DNA from: Bacteroidales bacterium
GTDB lineage: Bacteria > Bacteroidota > Bacteroidia > Bacteroidales > F082
Assembly (NCBI GenBank): GCA_029983675.1
Contig: JASBYY010000011.1
Coordinates: 1-64,000 of the forward strand
Reading direction: 5' to 3'
Length of the DNA: 64,000 nucleotides
Under the pieces are notes generated by a model. That model searched no databases, had not been told where the DNA came from, and worked only from the letters and a program-made list of their open reading frames with translations. Below are positions 1 through 9,000 of this stretch, in pieces (within the stretch, counting starts at the first letter, position 1; each line of letters begins with the position of its first letter). The position numbers and the translations under genes are program-made.

Positions 1-252
1 TTCCTCGTTCGCAGCGCAGCATGGAAGAAAGACCAGAAACTGCCTTATTCCGCCGACGCCGCTATGGCCAAGCTCTTTGCAGCAGAAACAGCCATGGAAG
101 TGACGACCAAGGCCGTCCAGTTCCACGGAGGCTATGGTTACACACGCGAATATCCTGTGGAGCGCATGATGCGTGACGCTAAGATCACAGAGATCTACGA
201 AGGTACATCGGAAGTGCAACGTATGGTCATCGCAGCTCATTTATTTAAATAA
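1..252 (+). CDS. Acyl-CoA dehydrogenase (butyryl-CoA dehydrogenase type), C-terminal end only
   Basis: The reading frame is open from base 1 to a TAA at 250-252, so only the last 83 residues are present. The C-terminal motif IYEGTSEVQRMVIA is characteristic of the FAD-binding C-terminal domain of acyl-CoA dehydrogenases; FHGGYGYTREYPVERMMRD just before it is the usual flavin/substrate-site segment. The enzyme oxidises or, with electron-transferring flavoprotein, reduces short-chain acyl-CoA/enoyl-CoA. It is followed after 12 bases by etfB and then etfA, the classic bcd-etfBA order, which supports a short-chain (butyryl-CoA) enzyme. The exact chain length cannot be decided from this fragment. 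Confidence 0.93.
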   Translation, partial: FLVRSAAWKKDQKLPYSADAAMAKLFAAETAMEVTTKAVQFHGGYGYTREYPVERMMRDAKITEIYEGTSEVQRMVIAAHLFK

Positions 253-264
253 GGAGGGGAGAAT

Positions 265-1047
265 ATGAATATTGTAGTTTGCATTAAACAAGTTCCGGAC
301 ACAACGGAAATCAAAATAGATCCGGTAAAGGGAACCCTGATCCGCGAAGGTGTTCCGAGCATTATGAATCCCGACGACAAAGGCGGCCTCGAAATGGCAC
401 TGCGTTTCAAGGATCAATTTGGCGCAAAGGTCACCGTCATTTCCATGGGACCTCCGCAAGCCGACCTCATCCTGCGCGAAGCTTTGGCGATGGGTGTTGA
501 CAGAGCCATCCTGTTGTCCGACAGAAAATTTGCCGGAGCCGACACATTGGCAACCTCTTATGCCTTGTCAGGCGCCATGCGCACCTTGGATTATGACCTG
601 ATCATCGCTGGCCGTCAGGCTATCGACGGCGACACCGCCCAGGTCGGTCCCGAAATGGCTGAGCACCTTGAACTGCCTCAGATCTCTTATGTTATCGATG
701 CCCAAAAGAAAGACGACAACACCTTGATCGTGAAAAAAGAAAACGAAGACTGCGTCCAGACACTCGAAGTGGAAGGCAAATGCGTGCTCACCGTTCTCGC
801 TTCCGCTTTCAAGCCGCGTTACATGAGCGTTTCGGGTATCGTAGAGGCTTACGACAAGGAAGTCGAAGTTTGGGGCGTTGACAAGATTGACGTCGATGAA
901 CAGAAACTCGGTCTGGCCGGTTCGCCTACCAAGGTGTTCCAGTCGTTCCCCAAGAAAATGAAAGCTCCGGGTGAACTCCACGAAGTCAGTGAGGAAGAAG
1001 CCGTTGAGTTGATTGTTACTAAGTTAAAGGAAAAACACCTCATTTAA
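265..1047 (+). CDS. etfB: Electron transfer flavoprotein beta subunit
   Basis: 260 residues, the normal length for EtfB. The N-terminus MNIVVCIKQVPDTTEIKID is the family signature, and the ETF nucleotide-binding fold follows (DLIIAGRQAIDGDTAQVGPE around residues 111-130). EtfB pairs with EtfA to carry electrons between acyl-CoA dehydrogenase and other carriers in the cytoplasm. A purine-rich AGGAGGGGAG lies directly upstream of the ATG, one of the few convincing Shine-Dalgarno sequences in the window. It sits in an operon with the acyl-CoA dehydrogenase end and etfA (11-base gap). Whether the complex bifurcates electrons cannot be told from this sequence alone. Confidence 0.96.
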   Translation: MNIVVCIKQVPDTTEIKIDPVKGTLIREGVPSIMNPDDKGGLEMALRFKDQFGAKVTVISMGPPQADLILREALAMGVDRAILLSDRKFAGADTLATSYALSGAMRTLDYDLIIAGRQAIDGDTAQVGPEMAEHLELPQISYVIDAQKKDDNTLIVKKENEDCVQTLEVEGKCVLTVLASAFKPRYMSVSGIVEAYDKEVEVWGVDKIDVDEQKLGLAGSPTKVFQSFPKKMKAPGELHEVSEEEAVELIVTKLKEKHLI

Positions 1048-1058
1048 TTGCCATCGCT

Positions 1059-2072
1059 ATGAATACAGAAGATTATAAAAACGTTTATGTATTTGCTGAA
1101 CAACGCAATGGCGTGATTCAGCCTGTTGCTTATGAACTTTTAGGCAAAGCCTGTGACTTGGCCGCCTCTTTGGGCGAAAAGGTAGTGGCTGTGCTGCTTG
1201 GCTGTGGCATTAAGGATCAAGCGCAAAAACTCATCGAGTTTGGCGCTGATGAAGTCATTGTGGCCGATTGTGCGGAATTAAAGGATTACCTGACCGAACA
1301 ATACACACAAGCCATGTACCAGATTGTCGATGCCGGCAAACCGAGCATTGTGCTTTATGGTGCTACGACTATTGGCCGTGACTTGGCTCCGCGTATTTCC
1401 TGCCGTTTCAAAACCGGTTTGACTGCCGACTGCACCAAGTTGGAAATCGCCGACACCGATAACGGCAAACAGTTCCGCATGACCCGTCCCGCCTTCGGTG
1501 GCAACCTGATGGCTACCATCATCTGCCCGAACAACCGTCCGCAGATGTCAACCGTGCGTCCCGGCGTGATGCAAAAACGCACCCGCGACGACAGCAGGAA
1601 AGGCGTTGTCAACGAATTTAAGCCTGTTTTCGATGCTTCACGTTTCAAAGTGAAATTGATCGAAACAACGATGAACTGCAAATGTGCCGATGACATTACC
1701 ACTGCTAAGATTTTGGTATCCGGTGGTCGTGGTGTCCACAACAAGGAAGGCTTCCAGAAACTGCAAGGCTTGGCCGATGTCGTCGGCGGCATGGTGTCGT
1801 CGTCACGCGCCATGGTCGATGCCGGTGTCATGGACCATTGCTTCCAGGTTGGACAAACGGGTAAGACCGTCCGTCCCAGCCTTTATATGGCCTGCGGTAT
1901 CTCAGGTGCCATCCAGCACTTGGCCGGTATGGAAGAATCTGACTTTATCATTGCCATCAACAAGGACAAGTTCGCACCGATTTTCTCGGTGGCAGACCTT
2001 GGCATCGTAGGTGACTTGCATAAAATCGTCCCCATGCTGACAGAACGTCTGAAAAAGGAGATCGAAAAATAA
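1059..2072 (+). CDS. etfA: Electron transfer flavoprotein alpha subunit
   Basis: 337 residues. The C-terminal FAD-binding domain is clear: SGGRGVHNKEGFQKLQGLA, VGQTGKTVRPSLYMACGISG, AGMEESDFIIAINKD and FSVADLGIVGDLHKIVP. The FAD of this domain passes electrons between EtfB and acyl-CoA dehydrogenase. It is the last gene of the bcd-etfBA operon and is followed 18 bases later by a perfect 13-bp terminator hairpin. The ATG at 1059 follows etfB by 11 bases and no better start is visible. Confidence 0.96.
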   Translation: MNTEDYKNVYVFAEQRNGVIQPVAYELLGKACDLAASLGEKVVAVLLGCGIKDQAQKLIEFGADEVIVADCAELKDYLTEQYTQAMYQIVDAGKPSIVLYGATTIGRDLAPRISCRFKTGLTADCTKLEIADTDNGKQFRMTRPAFGGNLMATIICPNNRPQMSTVRPGVMQKRTRDDSRKGVVNEFKPVFDASRFKVKLIETTMNCKCADDITTAKILVSGGRGVHNKEGFQKLQGLADVVGGMVSSSRAMVDAGVMDHCFQVGQTGKTVRPSLYMACGISGAIQHLAGMEESDFIIAINKDKFAPIFSVADLGIVGDLHKIVPMLTERLKKEIEK

Positions 2073-2090
2073 TCCGTTCACCTTTAATGA

Positions 2091-2119
2091 AAAAAGGTCA
2101 TCCATCGGATGACCTTTTT
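2091..2119. terminator. Bidirectional rho-independent terminator between etfA and yebC
   Basis: A perfect inverted repeat has arms AAAAAGGTCATCC and GGATGACCTTTTT (13 bp) around the loop ATC. The A/T ends give a U-tract on either strand, so it can end both the bcd-etfBA operon and the convergent yebC transcript. Confidence 0.9.
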
Positions 2120-2167
2120 CTAATTAATTGTTATACAGATATTTAACAAAATATACAACCTGTTGGT

Positions 2168-2896
2168 TTATTCCATATTTGTATAAATGGCTTGAACGTC
2201 TTCGTCTTCTTCAATCTTGTCGATGAATTTTTCGATTTCGGCCATCTGTTCTTCGGTGAAACTTACCGTAGCATTGGGAAAACGTTGCAGATTGGCTTTC
2301 ACAATGTTCACCTTAAGATTTTCCAGCGCATCGTGCATGGTGCCGTAGTCGGTCCAAGCAGCATACGCCGTGGTGATAGTGGTGCCTTCTTCCTCATCGG
2401 TCTCGCTTACGATTTCCTCTAATCCGGCATCAATCAGTTCAAGTTCCAGGTCGTCCTTGTTCATGCCTTCTGGAAGTTCGATTTCGAATACAGCCTTGCG
2501 GGTGAACATAAATTCCAACGAACCCATGGGTAAAAAGCTGCCGCCCGACTTGTTGAAATAGGACTTCACATTGGCAACGGTGCGCGTGGTGTTGTCAGTA
2601 GCGCATTCCACCATGCACTGTATGCCGAAAGGACCTTTGCCTTCGTAAGTGACCTCAACCATGTCAGCCATGTTTTTATCGGAAGCACGCTTAATGGCGG
2701 CATCGATATTGTCCTTGGGCATGTTTTCAGCCTTGGCATTCTGGATGGCTTGACGCAATTTGGGGTTCATGTCGGGGTCAGGACCACCTTCTTTGGCAGC
2801 AATGGTGATTAATTTACCGAGTTTGGGAAACACTCTCGACATGTGTCCCCATCTTTTCATCTTGGCCGCTTTGCGGTATTCAAATGCTCTTCCCAT
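2168..2896 (-). CDS. yebC: YebC/PmpR family DNA-binding regulatory protein
   Basis: 242 residues. The start MGRAFEYRKAAKMKRWGHMS is a Bacteroidota form of the usual MAGHSKWANIKHRK opening. It is followed by FPKLGKLITIAAKEGGPDPD, NPKLRQAIQNAKAENMPKDN and a YEGKGPFGIQCMVECATDN segment, all conserved in YebC/PmpR proteins. Members are transcription regulators or ribosome-associated translation factors in the cytoplasm; which applies here is unknown. The gene is monocistronic and convergent with etfA, and has a good TATCTTTG element 25 bases upstream of its ATG. Confidence 0.93.
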   Translation of the reverse strand: MGRAFEYRKAAKMKRWGHMSRVFPKLGKLITIAAKEGGPDPDMNPKLRQAIQNAKAENMPKDNIDAAIKRASDKNMADMVEVTYEGKGPFGIQCMVECATDNTTRTVANVKSYFNKSGGSFLPMGSLEFMFTRKAVFEIELPEGMNKDDLELELIDAGLEEIVSETDEEEGTTITTAYAAWTDYGTMHDALENLKVNIVKANLQRFPNATVSFTEEQMAEIEKFIDKIEEDEDVQAIYTNME

Positions 2897-2920
2897 ACTT
2901 GTTGTTTTGATTTACGGGTG

Positions 2921-2928
2921 CAAAGATA
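2921..2928 (-). promoter_or_regulatory. Probable -7 promoter element of yebC
   Basis: The minus strand reads TATCTTTG followed by C, matching the Bacteroidota TAnnTTTGC element, 25 bases upstream of the yebC start. No convincing -33 TTTG is seen at the usual spacing. Confidence 0.6.
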
Positions 2929-3116
2929 GTAAAATTCCAGCTCGAAGATTAAGCCCGAACAAGAAAAGTTCGCATTGCCGGGAAAGCAAAAGCCCATCCA
3001 CCGAAAGCCCCATTTACGATTGGTTAGAGAGAAATCATACAAACGCGACTGCAAAAATCAAAACATTGTGAATGACGCTGAAAAAATTGTCTATCTTCGT
3101 GCAGTAAAATACAGAT

Positions 3117-3524
3117 ATGAAAGAACTCAACGTGTTGGTAATCTCTGAGGATGACACTGCTGCCGGACCTATGGCTGCGGCATTTCTTCGCGATTATTCC
3201 CTACACATCCATGCGGTTTCTGCCGGAATACACCCTGCCACACAACTGCACCCTTTGACCCAAGAAGTGATGCGTGAGTGCTTAATCAACATGGACGACA
3301 TCGTTCCTTGCTCCGTTAACGCATTGGACAGGAACAATTTCGATGTCATCCTAACACTTGACGAAGTCGATTGGGGGGATTGTAAACCTGTTACAATCAT
3401 TCCCATTGCCGTTGTCCCGCATGAAGCAACCATAACAGGATTTCGAATGATGCGTGACTGGTTGAAAAACAAAACCTACATCCTTTTTCGGGATGCGTTG
3501 CGGGAACTGATGCGCTGCAAATAG
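3117..3524 (+). CDS. Low-molecular-weight phosphatase/arsenate reductase-like protein lacking catalytic residues
   Basis: 135 residues. The fold of the LMW protein-tyrosine-phosphatase/ArsC family is recognisable from VLVISEDD at the first strand, PMAAAFLRDY in the following helix, VSAGIHPATQLHPLTQEVM, and a C-terminal region ending in an FRMMRDWLKN helix. In active members the P-loop is C-X5-R; aligned here, Cys is Ser10 and Arg is Ala16. The usual Asp-Pro general acid near the C-terminus is replaced by VPHEA. The protein is therefore probably catalytically inactive and may bind a ligand or partner. It is convergent with the LuxR-type gene at 3568, and a TATCTTCG promoter-like element lies at 3092-3099. 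Confidence 0.72.
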   Translation: MKELNVLVISEDDTAAGPMAAAFLRDYSLHIHAVSAGIHPATQLHPLTQEVMRECLINMDDIVPCSVNALDRNNFDVILTLDEVDWGDCKPVTIIPIAVVPHEATITGFRMMRDWLKNKTYILFRDALRELMRCK

Positions 3525-3567
3525 AATCGGTGTACGTTCCGAAGCATTTGAAGCAAAAACGATATGC

Positions 3568-4173
3568 TTATTTATAGACCTCGCTTTCGGAAATGAGGTT
3601 GTTCAACAAAGCATAAACGGTGAGGCCAGAAACCGATCTGATTCCCGTCTTTTTTGAGATATTCTTCCGGTGCGAGATAACCGTATGGATCGAGATGTTA
3701 AGCCGATCCGAGATCTCCTTGTTGGTCATCCCCTTAGCCACTGCAACCAGCACGTCGTTCTCACGTTTAGAAAGATCCACGTTACCATCTTCGTTCTTAT
3801 TTGAGGCGTTCTTCTGGTTTTTCCATTCGCCCAGTTTTGCCATGACACTTTGCTGTGTGTCGTTGATTTCTATTACACCGTCATACAATACCAAAAGGTT
3901 CGGATCGATATAGGTCTTGACGAGAGCCAGAATGACAAGCTGCGGATGATTTTTTTTCAGTTTCTCAGGAAGATCGCGTTCGGAATATCCTAACAAAAGG
4001 GGGTCAATGATCAACATGTCGCAATCGGAAGCCAGCACCCGTTCGGAAAGACGTTCGGGTGTGTCGAGATTAGCGACGACGACTATCTGCTGCTGATCTT
4101 CGAAATAGGCGTTCAAACCGGCGGTAACAATAGGGGAGCCTTCGCAAATAATGATCCTCGTTCTCATGACCAT
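3568..4173 (-). CDS. LuxR-family response-regulator-like transcription factor with degenerate receiver
   Basis: 201 residues. The C-terminal ~65 residues form a clear LuxR/NarL helix-turn-helix: SKRENDVLVAVAKGMTNKEI, then SDRLNISIHTVISHRKNI. The N-terminal half has a receiver-like fold with Asp57 in LIIDPLLL, but the acidic pair normally near residue 10 is Glu-Gly and the conserved lysine before the last strand is not seen. It may therefore work without phosphorylation. Its ATG lies inside the end of the upstream hemerythrin gene (10-base overlap), so the two are translationally coupled, suggesting that the hemerythrin protein senses and this protein regulates. The target genes are not apparent. 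Confidence 0.85.
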   Translation of the reverse strand: MVMRTRIIICEGSPIVTAGLNAYFEDQQQIVVVANLDTPERLSERVLASDCDMLIIDPLLLGYSERDLPEKLKKNHPQLVILALVKTYIDPNLLVLYDGVIEINDTQQSVMAKLGEWKNQKNASNKNEDGNVDLSKRENDVLVAVAKGMTNKEISDRLNISIHTVISHRKNISKKTGIRSVSGLTVYALLNNLISESEVYK

Positions 4174-4859
4174 GCGTTTTCAAGTAATTCGACATAAGGG
4201 ATCAGCACACGATTTTCAATCAGCGTGTGACGGTTAAGGTCGTTTGAAAGTTCGATAATGGCAAATGAAATGGCGATGCGGTTTTCCTGGTCAATATCTG
4301 TCGGGAGGTACTTGATGATGATGTTCATCAAGTCGTTCAACGTGTCTTCCACATTGCTGTGATTATGTTTGAACTCGTCGATGCTGAAATCATTCGGGTG
4401 CTTGTTGTCAATAAGTTGTTCGATGTAGGGAAATACCGTTTTCTCTTCGTAATCGAAATGATGAATCACTTCGGTCTTGTAGTCTTCGAAAAAACGCTGC
4501 AACATGTCGCCGTATCGTGCATGGCACGAGCGGACCACCTCCTGCAAGAGGCGTTCGATATGCGGAATACGAGTTTTAAGATAGTAACGATGCGAAGTCT
4601 TGAGAAACGAAAACAGGTTTTCCATATTCACCGCATTCAGGTCGTTATGGCGGGGCACAAAACTGTCGTTGGAGTAAACCCTACATATCAACAGAAAGCA
4701 AGCCGGGGAGATGCCGTACTGACGACACACTTCAGCGACGTTATGGTCGCCGAAGCCAAGTGCAATACCGAAACGCGGCAACAAAAACAATAAATTTGGA
4801 TGCTCGACGATCAGGTCGGCAAGTTTCATCTTTTCTGAAAAAAAAGTATCTTTATTCAT
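4164..4859 (-). CDS. Hemerythrin (HHE) domain protein with ScdA/RIC-like N-terminus
   Basis: 231 residues. Residues ~12-60 (KMKLADLIVEHPNLLFLLPR, then FGIALGFGDHNVAEVC) resemble the short N-terminal domain of RIC/ScdA iron-cluster repair proteins. The rest is a hemerythrin four-helix bundle with likely diiron ligands in RIPHIERLL, HHFDYEEKTVFPYIE, FKHNHSNVEDTL and LNRHTLIENRVLIPYVE. Such proteins bind oxygen or nitric oxide or help repair Fe-S clusters in the cytoplasm. It is the first gene of a two-gene operon with the LuxR-type regulator, so an oxygen/NO-responsive pair is the best inference. A TAGCTTTG element lies 15 bases upstream. Confidence 0.87.
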   Translation of the reverse strand: MNKDTFFSEKMKLADLIVEHPNLLFLLPRFGIALGFGDHNVAEVCRQYGISPACFLLICRVYSNDSFVPRHNDLNAVNMENLFSFLKTSHRYYLKTRIPHIERLLQEVVRSCHARYGDMLQRFFEDYKTEVIHHFDYEEKTVFPYIEQLIDNKHPNDFSIDEFKHNHSNVEDTLNDLMNIIIKYLPTDIDQENRIAISFAIIELSNDLNRHTLIENRVLIPYVELLENAWS

Positions 4860-4873
4860 ATTATTCTATGGTG

Positions 4874-4881
4874 CAAAGCTA
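4874..4881 (-). promoter_or_regulatory. Probable -7 element of the hemerythrin-luxR operon
   Basis: The minus strand reads TAGCTTTGC, 15 bases upstream of the hemerythrin start, matching TAnnTTTGC. Confidence 0.55.
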
Positions 4882-5011
4882 AATATGCGGCAAAGGTAAG
4901 ATTTATTTAGGTGAAAATATTAGAAAATGAAAGTTTTTTCCGCCGAATGATTCCGTGACATTTGCTTTCTTTGTCTCAAAAAGAGGCAATAAATCCTTAT
5001 TTATACGCAAC

Positions 5012-5038
5012 AAAAAAGCCGTCTCGTTAAAGACGGCT
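5012..5038 (-). terminator. Rho-independent terminator of rpsP
   Basis: On the minus strand AGCCGTCT pairs with AGACGGCT (8 bp, loop TTAACG) and is followed by six T residues. It lies 24 bases past the rpsP stop codon. Confidence 0.88.
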
Positions 5039-5061
5039 CTTTATGCATTGCACGTAAACGA

Positions 5062-5634
5062 TTAGGCTTCCGTGTTTTCAGCAGGAGCTTCTGTAGCTGG
5101 GGCTTCCTCAACGGGAGCTTCTTCCTGTACTTCGGCTTGTGCAGTGGCTTCTTCAGCACGCTTGGCTTCCATTTCGGCGAGCTTTCTCTTGGCGATTTCA
5201 GCAGCACGGGCTTCGTTGACCTTTGTTTCGGCTTCGAGCAGGGCCTTTCTTTCGTTACGATTCTTCTCTTCTACTGACTTGGCAATACCAGCTTCCTTGG
5301 CTTCTTTTTCTTTCAGCCAGTTCTGGAACTTCACTTCGGCTTGCTCTTCGGTCATAGCGCCTTTTTTCACACCCTTAAGCAGGTGATACTTCATCATGAC
5401 ACCCTTTTTCGAAAGGAGTGAACGCGCAGTGTCGGTCGGAACTGCACCTACTGAATACCAATACAGTGCACGATCGAACTTCAACTCGATCTTGGCAGGC
5501 TGTAACAACGGATTGTATGTGCCGATCTTTTCAATAAATCTTCCGTCGCGAGGCGAACGGCTGTCAGCTATCACAATGTGATAAAACGGCTGACCTTTTT
5601 TTCCATGCCTTTGTAATCTGATTCTTGCTGGCAT
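5062..5634 (-). CDS. rpsP: 30S ribosomal protein S16 with long acidic C-terminal tail
   Basis: 190 residues. The first ~85 are a canonical S16 core: MPARIRLQRHGKKGQPFYHI, DSRSPRDGRFIEKIGTYNP and ALYWYSVGAVPTDTARSLLS. S16 binds 16S rRNA and is needed for 30S assembly. Residues ~100-190 form a charged, Ala/Glu/Lys-rich coiled-coil or disordered extension ending in a Glu/Ala/Pro-rich segment. Similar extensions are usual in Bacteroidota, so this is not evidence of fusion. The gene stands alone, with its own promoter element at 5696-5703 and terminator at 5012-5038. Confidence 0.96.
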   Translation of the reverse strand: MPARIRLQRHGKKGQPFYHIVIADSRSPRDGRFIEKIGTYNPLLQPAKIELKFDRALYWYSVGAVPTDTARSLLSKKGVMMKYHLLKGVKKGAMTEEQAEVKFQNWLKEKEAKEAGIAKSVEEKNRNERKALLEAETKVNEARAAEIAKRKLAEMEAKRAEEATAQAEVQEEAPVEEAPATEAPAENTEA

Positions 5635-5695
5635 AAATAAACATTTTAAGTTGATTTGTAATGAATTAACTAAAACCTACCCGAGGTTTCGGGTG

Positions 5696-5703
5696 CAAAA
5701 GTA
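5696..5703 (-). promoter_or_regulatory. Probable -7 element of rpsP
   Basis: The minus strand reads TACTTTTGC, 62 bases upstream of the rpsP ATG. A TTTG lies 23 bases further upstream, rather longer than the usual 19-20. Confidence 0.5.
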
Positions 5704-5930
5704 CGATATTTCCTTGATTCACAGGTCAAAGAATGGAGAATAATTTTGATAATCCTCATTAGATATATACAATTGGGTATATAATTAACTAAATATCAAT
5801 CATATAGAACCGTTCCAATAATATATCAGGAAGTGATTATGCTATTGAGAAAAAAATGCGTGCTAATTGATTGATCCATATACAACTGGAGAAAAATGAT
5901 GGTTTTAATGGAAAAAATGTGCAATTAAAG

Positions 5931-5960
5931 TTGACAAGAACGCCTTTTTCATTACATTTG
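5931..5960 (+). promoter_or_regulatory. dnaE promoter with both Bacteroidota elements
   Basis: TTG at 5931-5933 and TACATTTG followed by C at 5953-5960 are separated by 19 bases, the expected -33/-7 arrangement in Bacteroidota. It predicts a transcript start near 5965 and a leader of about 95 bases before dnaE. It is the best two-element promoter in the window. Confidence 0.7.
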
Positions 5961-6058
5961 CAAGAGCAGATCACCTCTATTTTCTTTCCAATAAGTATTT
6001 GATACTTAGCTTTGAATAATAAAATACAATTATCTGATAATAAATAATATAGATTTAT

Positions 6059-9000
6059 ATGTTTCTCATTTTTGACACCGAGACTACCGGTCTCCCCAAA
6101 CGCTATGATGCTCCGTTGAACGACTTTGACAGCTGGCCACGAGTGGTGCAGTTGGCTTGGCAGCTTCACGATGCCGAAGGCCGTTTTATCGAAGCCCAAA
6201 ACCACCTCATCCGTCCCGATGGCTTCGTGATTCCCATCAACGCCGCCATGGTGCATGGCATCACTACCGAACACGCCCTCCAATATGGAGAGCCGCTCGA
6301 ACAAGTGTTGGCGGCCTTTATGCAATCGGCATCCCAAGCCAAATACTTTGTCGGACACAACATCGGCTTCGACCTTTCTGCACTTGGCTGCGAGTTTTTG
6401 CGTGTCAAAGGAGAGAACCCTCTCGAAAAATGGTCGTTTATTGATACTTGCACGGAAAAGACGGCTGGCTTTTGCCAACTGCCCGGAGGCAAGGGCGGGC
6501 GCTTCAAGCTCCCCAAGCTCATGGAGATACACCGGCTCTTATTCAATGCTGATTTTGACGCGGCACACAACGCTTCTGGCGACGTCAACGCCACGGCACG
6601 TGTCTTCCTTGAATTACTGCGACGCGGGCTGCTGGACCAAAACGACATTTCCGAGCCTAATGCATTTTTCGAGGCCTTCAAGAATGCCAATCCCGAACCT
6701 ATTCAGGCGGTGGAAATCACCATCCAATCCAACGTGGACGATAAAATGATGGAGGAAAATGCACGGACAACGCAACAAGAGCAGGGCAACTATGTCCCAA
6801 AGCACTTTACACATCTGCATGTCCACTCGCATTATTCCATACTCGACGGCATGTCGAAAATCCCGAACCTTGTTGATAAATGCTTGAAAAACAACATGTT
6901 TTCAATGGCTTTGACCGACCATGGCAACATGTTCGGCATCAAAGAACTGGCCGACTATGTGAACAAAGTCAATGGGAGGGTGAAAGATGGAATCAGGAAA
7001 CAGAAAGCCATACTTGAAAACCCAGAGGCAAGCGATGAAGAAAAGCAAGCTGCAAAAACAGAAATCGAGAATCTGAACGGTCGCTTTTTCAAGCCGATTT
7101 TCGGTATCGAAACCTATTGTGCCCCCGAAAGCATCTATAAACGTGATGGCCGGCAGGACCGCGGTTGGCACCTGATTCTTCTTGCCAAAAACAAGACGGG
7201 CTATCAAAGTCTGTGTAAACTCAGTTCTGTCGCTTATACTGATGGTTTTTATTATAATCCGCGAATTGACCACAATTTGCTTGAACAACATCATGATGGT
7301 CTGATTGCTTGTTCGGCCTGTCTTGGCGGCGAACTGCCCCAAAAAATCATGAATGGCGATATCGATGGTGCCGAACAGTCACTTTTGTGGTTCAAGGGTT
7401 TGTTTGGCGATGACTTCTACATCGAATTGCAGCGACATAAGACGAATAAACCGGGCGGTGACACGGAAGTGTATGAACGTCAAAAGGAAGTGAACAAGGT
7501 GCTGCTTAACCTTGCCCGAAAAACAAGCACAAAAGTCATCGCTACGAACGATGTGCACTTTGTTGAGGAGGATCATGCCGAGGCCCACGACCGTCTGATA
7601 TGCCTTAGCACCAACAAAGACCTCGACGACCCCACACGAATGCACTATACCAAACAAGAATGGCTTAAAACGCCCGAAGAGATGGGGGCCATCTTTTCGG
7701 ACTTGCCCAAAGTGCTTGAAAACACACAGGAAATCGTGGATAAGGTGGAAAGCTATTCCATAGATTCCGACCCCATCATGCCGGAGTTTCCAATACCTGA
7801 AGATTTCGGCACGGTGGAGACCTATAAGCAAAGATTTACCGAGCAGCAATTGTTTGACGAGTTCACACGAGACGAGTATGGTAACGTAGTAATGAAACAG
7901 GAAGAGGCGGAAAAGAAAATCAAAAAAATGGGCGGCTACAAAAGGTTGCTGCGCATCAAACTCGAAGCCGACTATCTCGCCCAACTGACTTGGGAGGGAG
8001 CCAAGATGCGTTACGGTGAACAGCTGACCGATGAACAAATCGATCGCATTAACTTTGAACTGCATGTCATGAAAACCATGGGCTTTCCGGGTTATTTCCT
8101 TATCGTGCAGGACTATATCCGCGGCGCCCGTGAAGAGCTAGGCGTATCAGTAGGACCGGGCAGAGGATCGGCAGCAGGGTCAGTAGTAGCCTATTGCTTA
8201 AAAATCACCGATGTGGACCCGTTAAAATACAACTTGCTGTTTGAACGTTTTCTCAATCCCGACCGCATATCCCTGCCCGATATCGATGTGGACTTTGATG
8301 ATGAAGGCCGTGGCCGCGTTCTCGACTGGATAACAAAAAAATATGGCAAAGAAAAAGTAGCGCATATCATTACATACGGCACCATGGCGGCACGTTCGGC
8401 TATTGCCGACGTGGGACGCGTACAGAAAGTACCGCTCAGTGAAGTGAACCGCATCAAGGGCATGGTGCCCGACAGGAGCTTCGCCGACAACATCAAGGAT
8501 GAGAACGGCAAGACACCAAAGGTGAACTTGAAAAACTGCTACCGCTACATTCCCGAGCTGAACACCATTCTTAACAGCGAAAACGCCAACCTTTCGAGTA
8601 TGCTCACCTACGCTGAAGAGCTGGAGGATACCAACCGACAAATCGGCATACATGCTTGCGGAGTTATCATCGGAGCCGATGACCTGACCAATGTGGTGCC
8701 TGTTGCCACCATTGAAGATAAGGAGAGCAAGGAACGTGTTGTTGTCACACAATACGACGGCCATGTCATCGAAACGGTGGGGCTGATCAAGATGGATTTC
8801 CTCGGATTGAAAACCCTGTCATTGATTAAGGATGCCATTGCCAACATCAAGAAAACGAGAGGTGTTGATATCGACATCGACCATATTCCCATCGACGATA
8901 AGGCTACTTATGAACTATATTGCGCAGGCAATACAATCGGCACGTTCCAGTTTGAATCGCCCGGAATGCAGAAGTACCTTCGCGAGCTGAAACCCAGTGT

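Larger units (their letters stand above)
5635..6058. other. 424-bp intergenic region between divergent rpsP and dnaE
   Basis: AT-rich and without a credible gene. It holds the rpsP -7 element (5696-5703, minus strand) and the dnaE promoter (5931-5960, plus strand). The stretch 5755-5930 between them shows only AT-rich sequence with no clear repeat or RNA structure. Confidence 0.7.

Noticed and set aside
5062..5634. Long tail of ribosomal protein S16 as a fusion or novelty
   Set aside because: Such acidic/Ala-Glu-rich extensions are usual in Bacteroidota S16.
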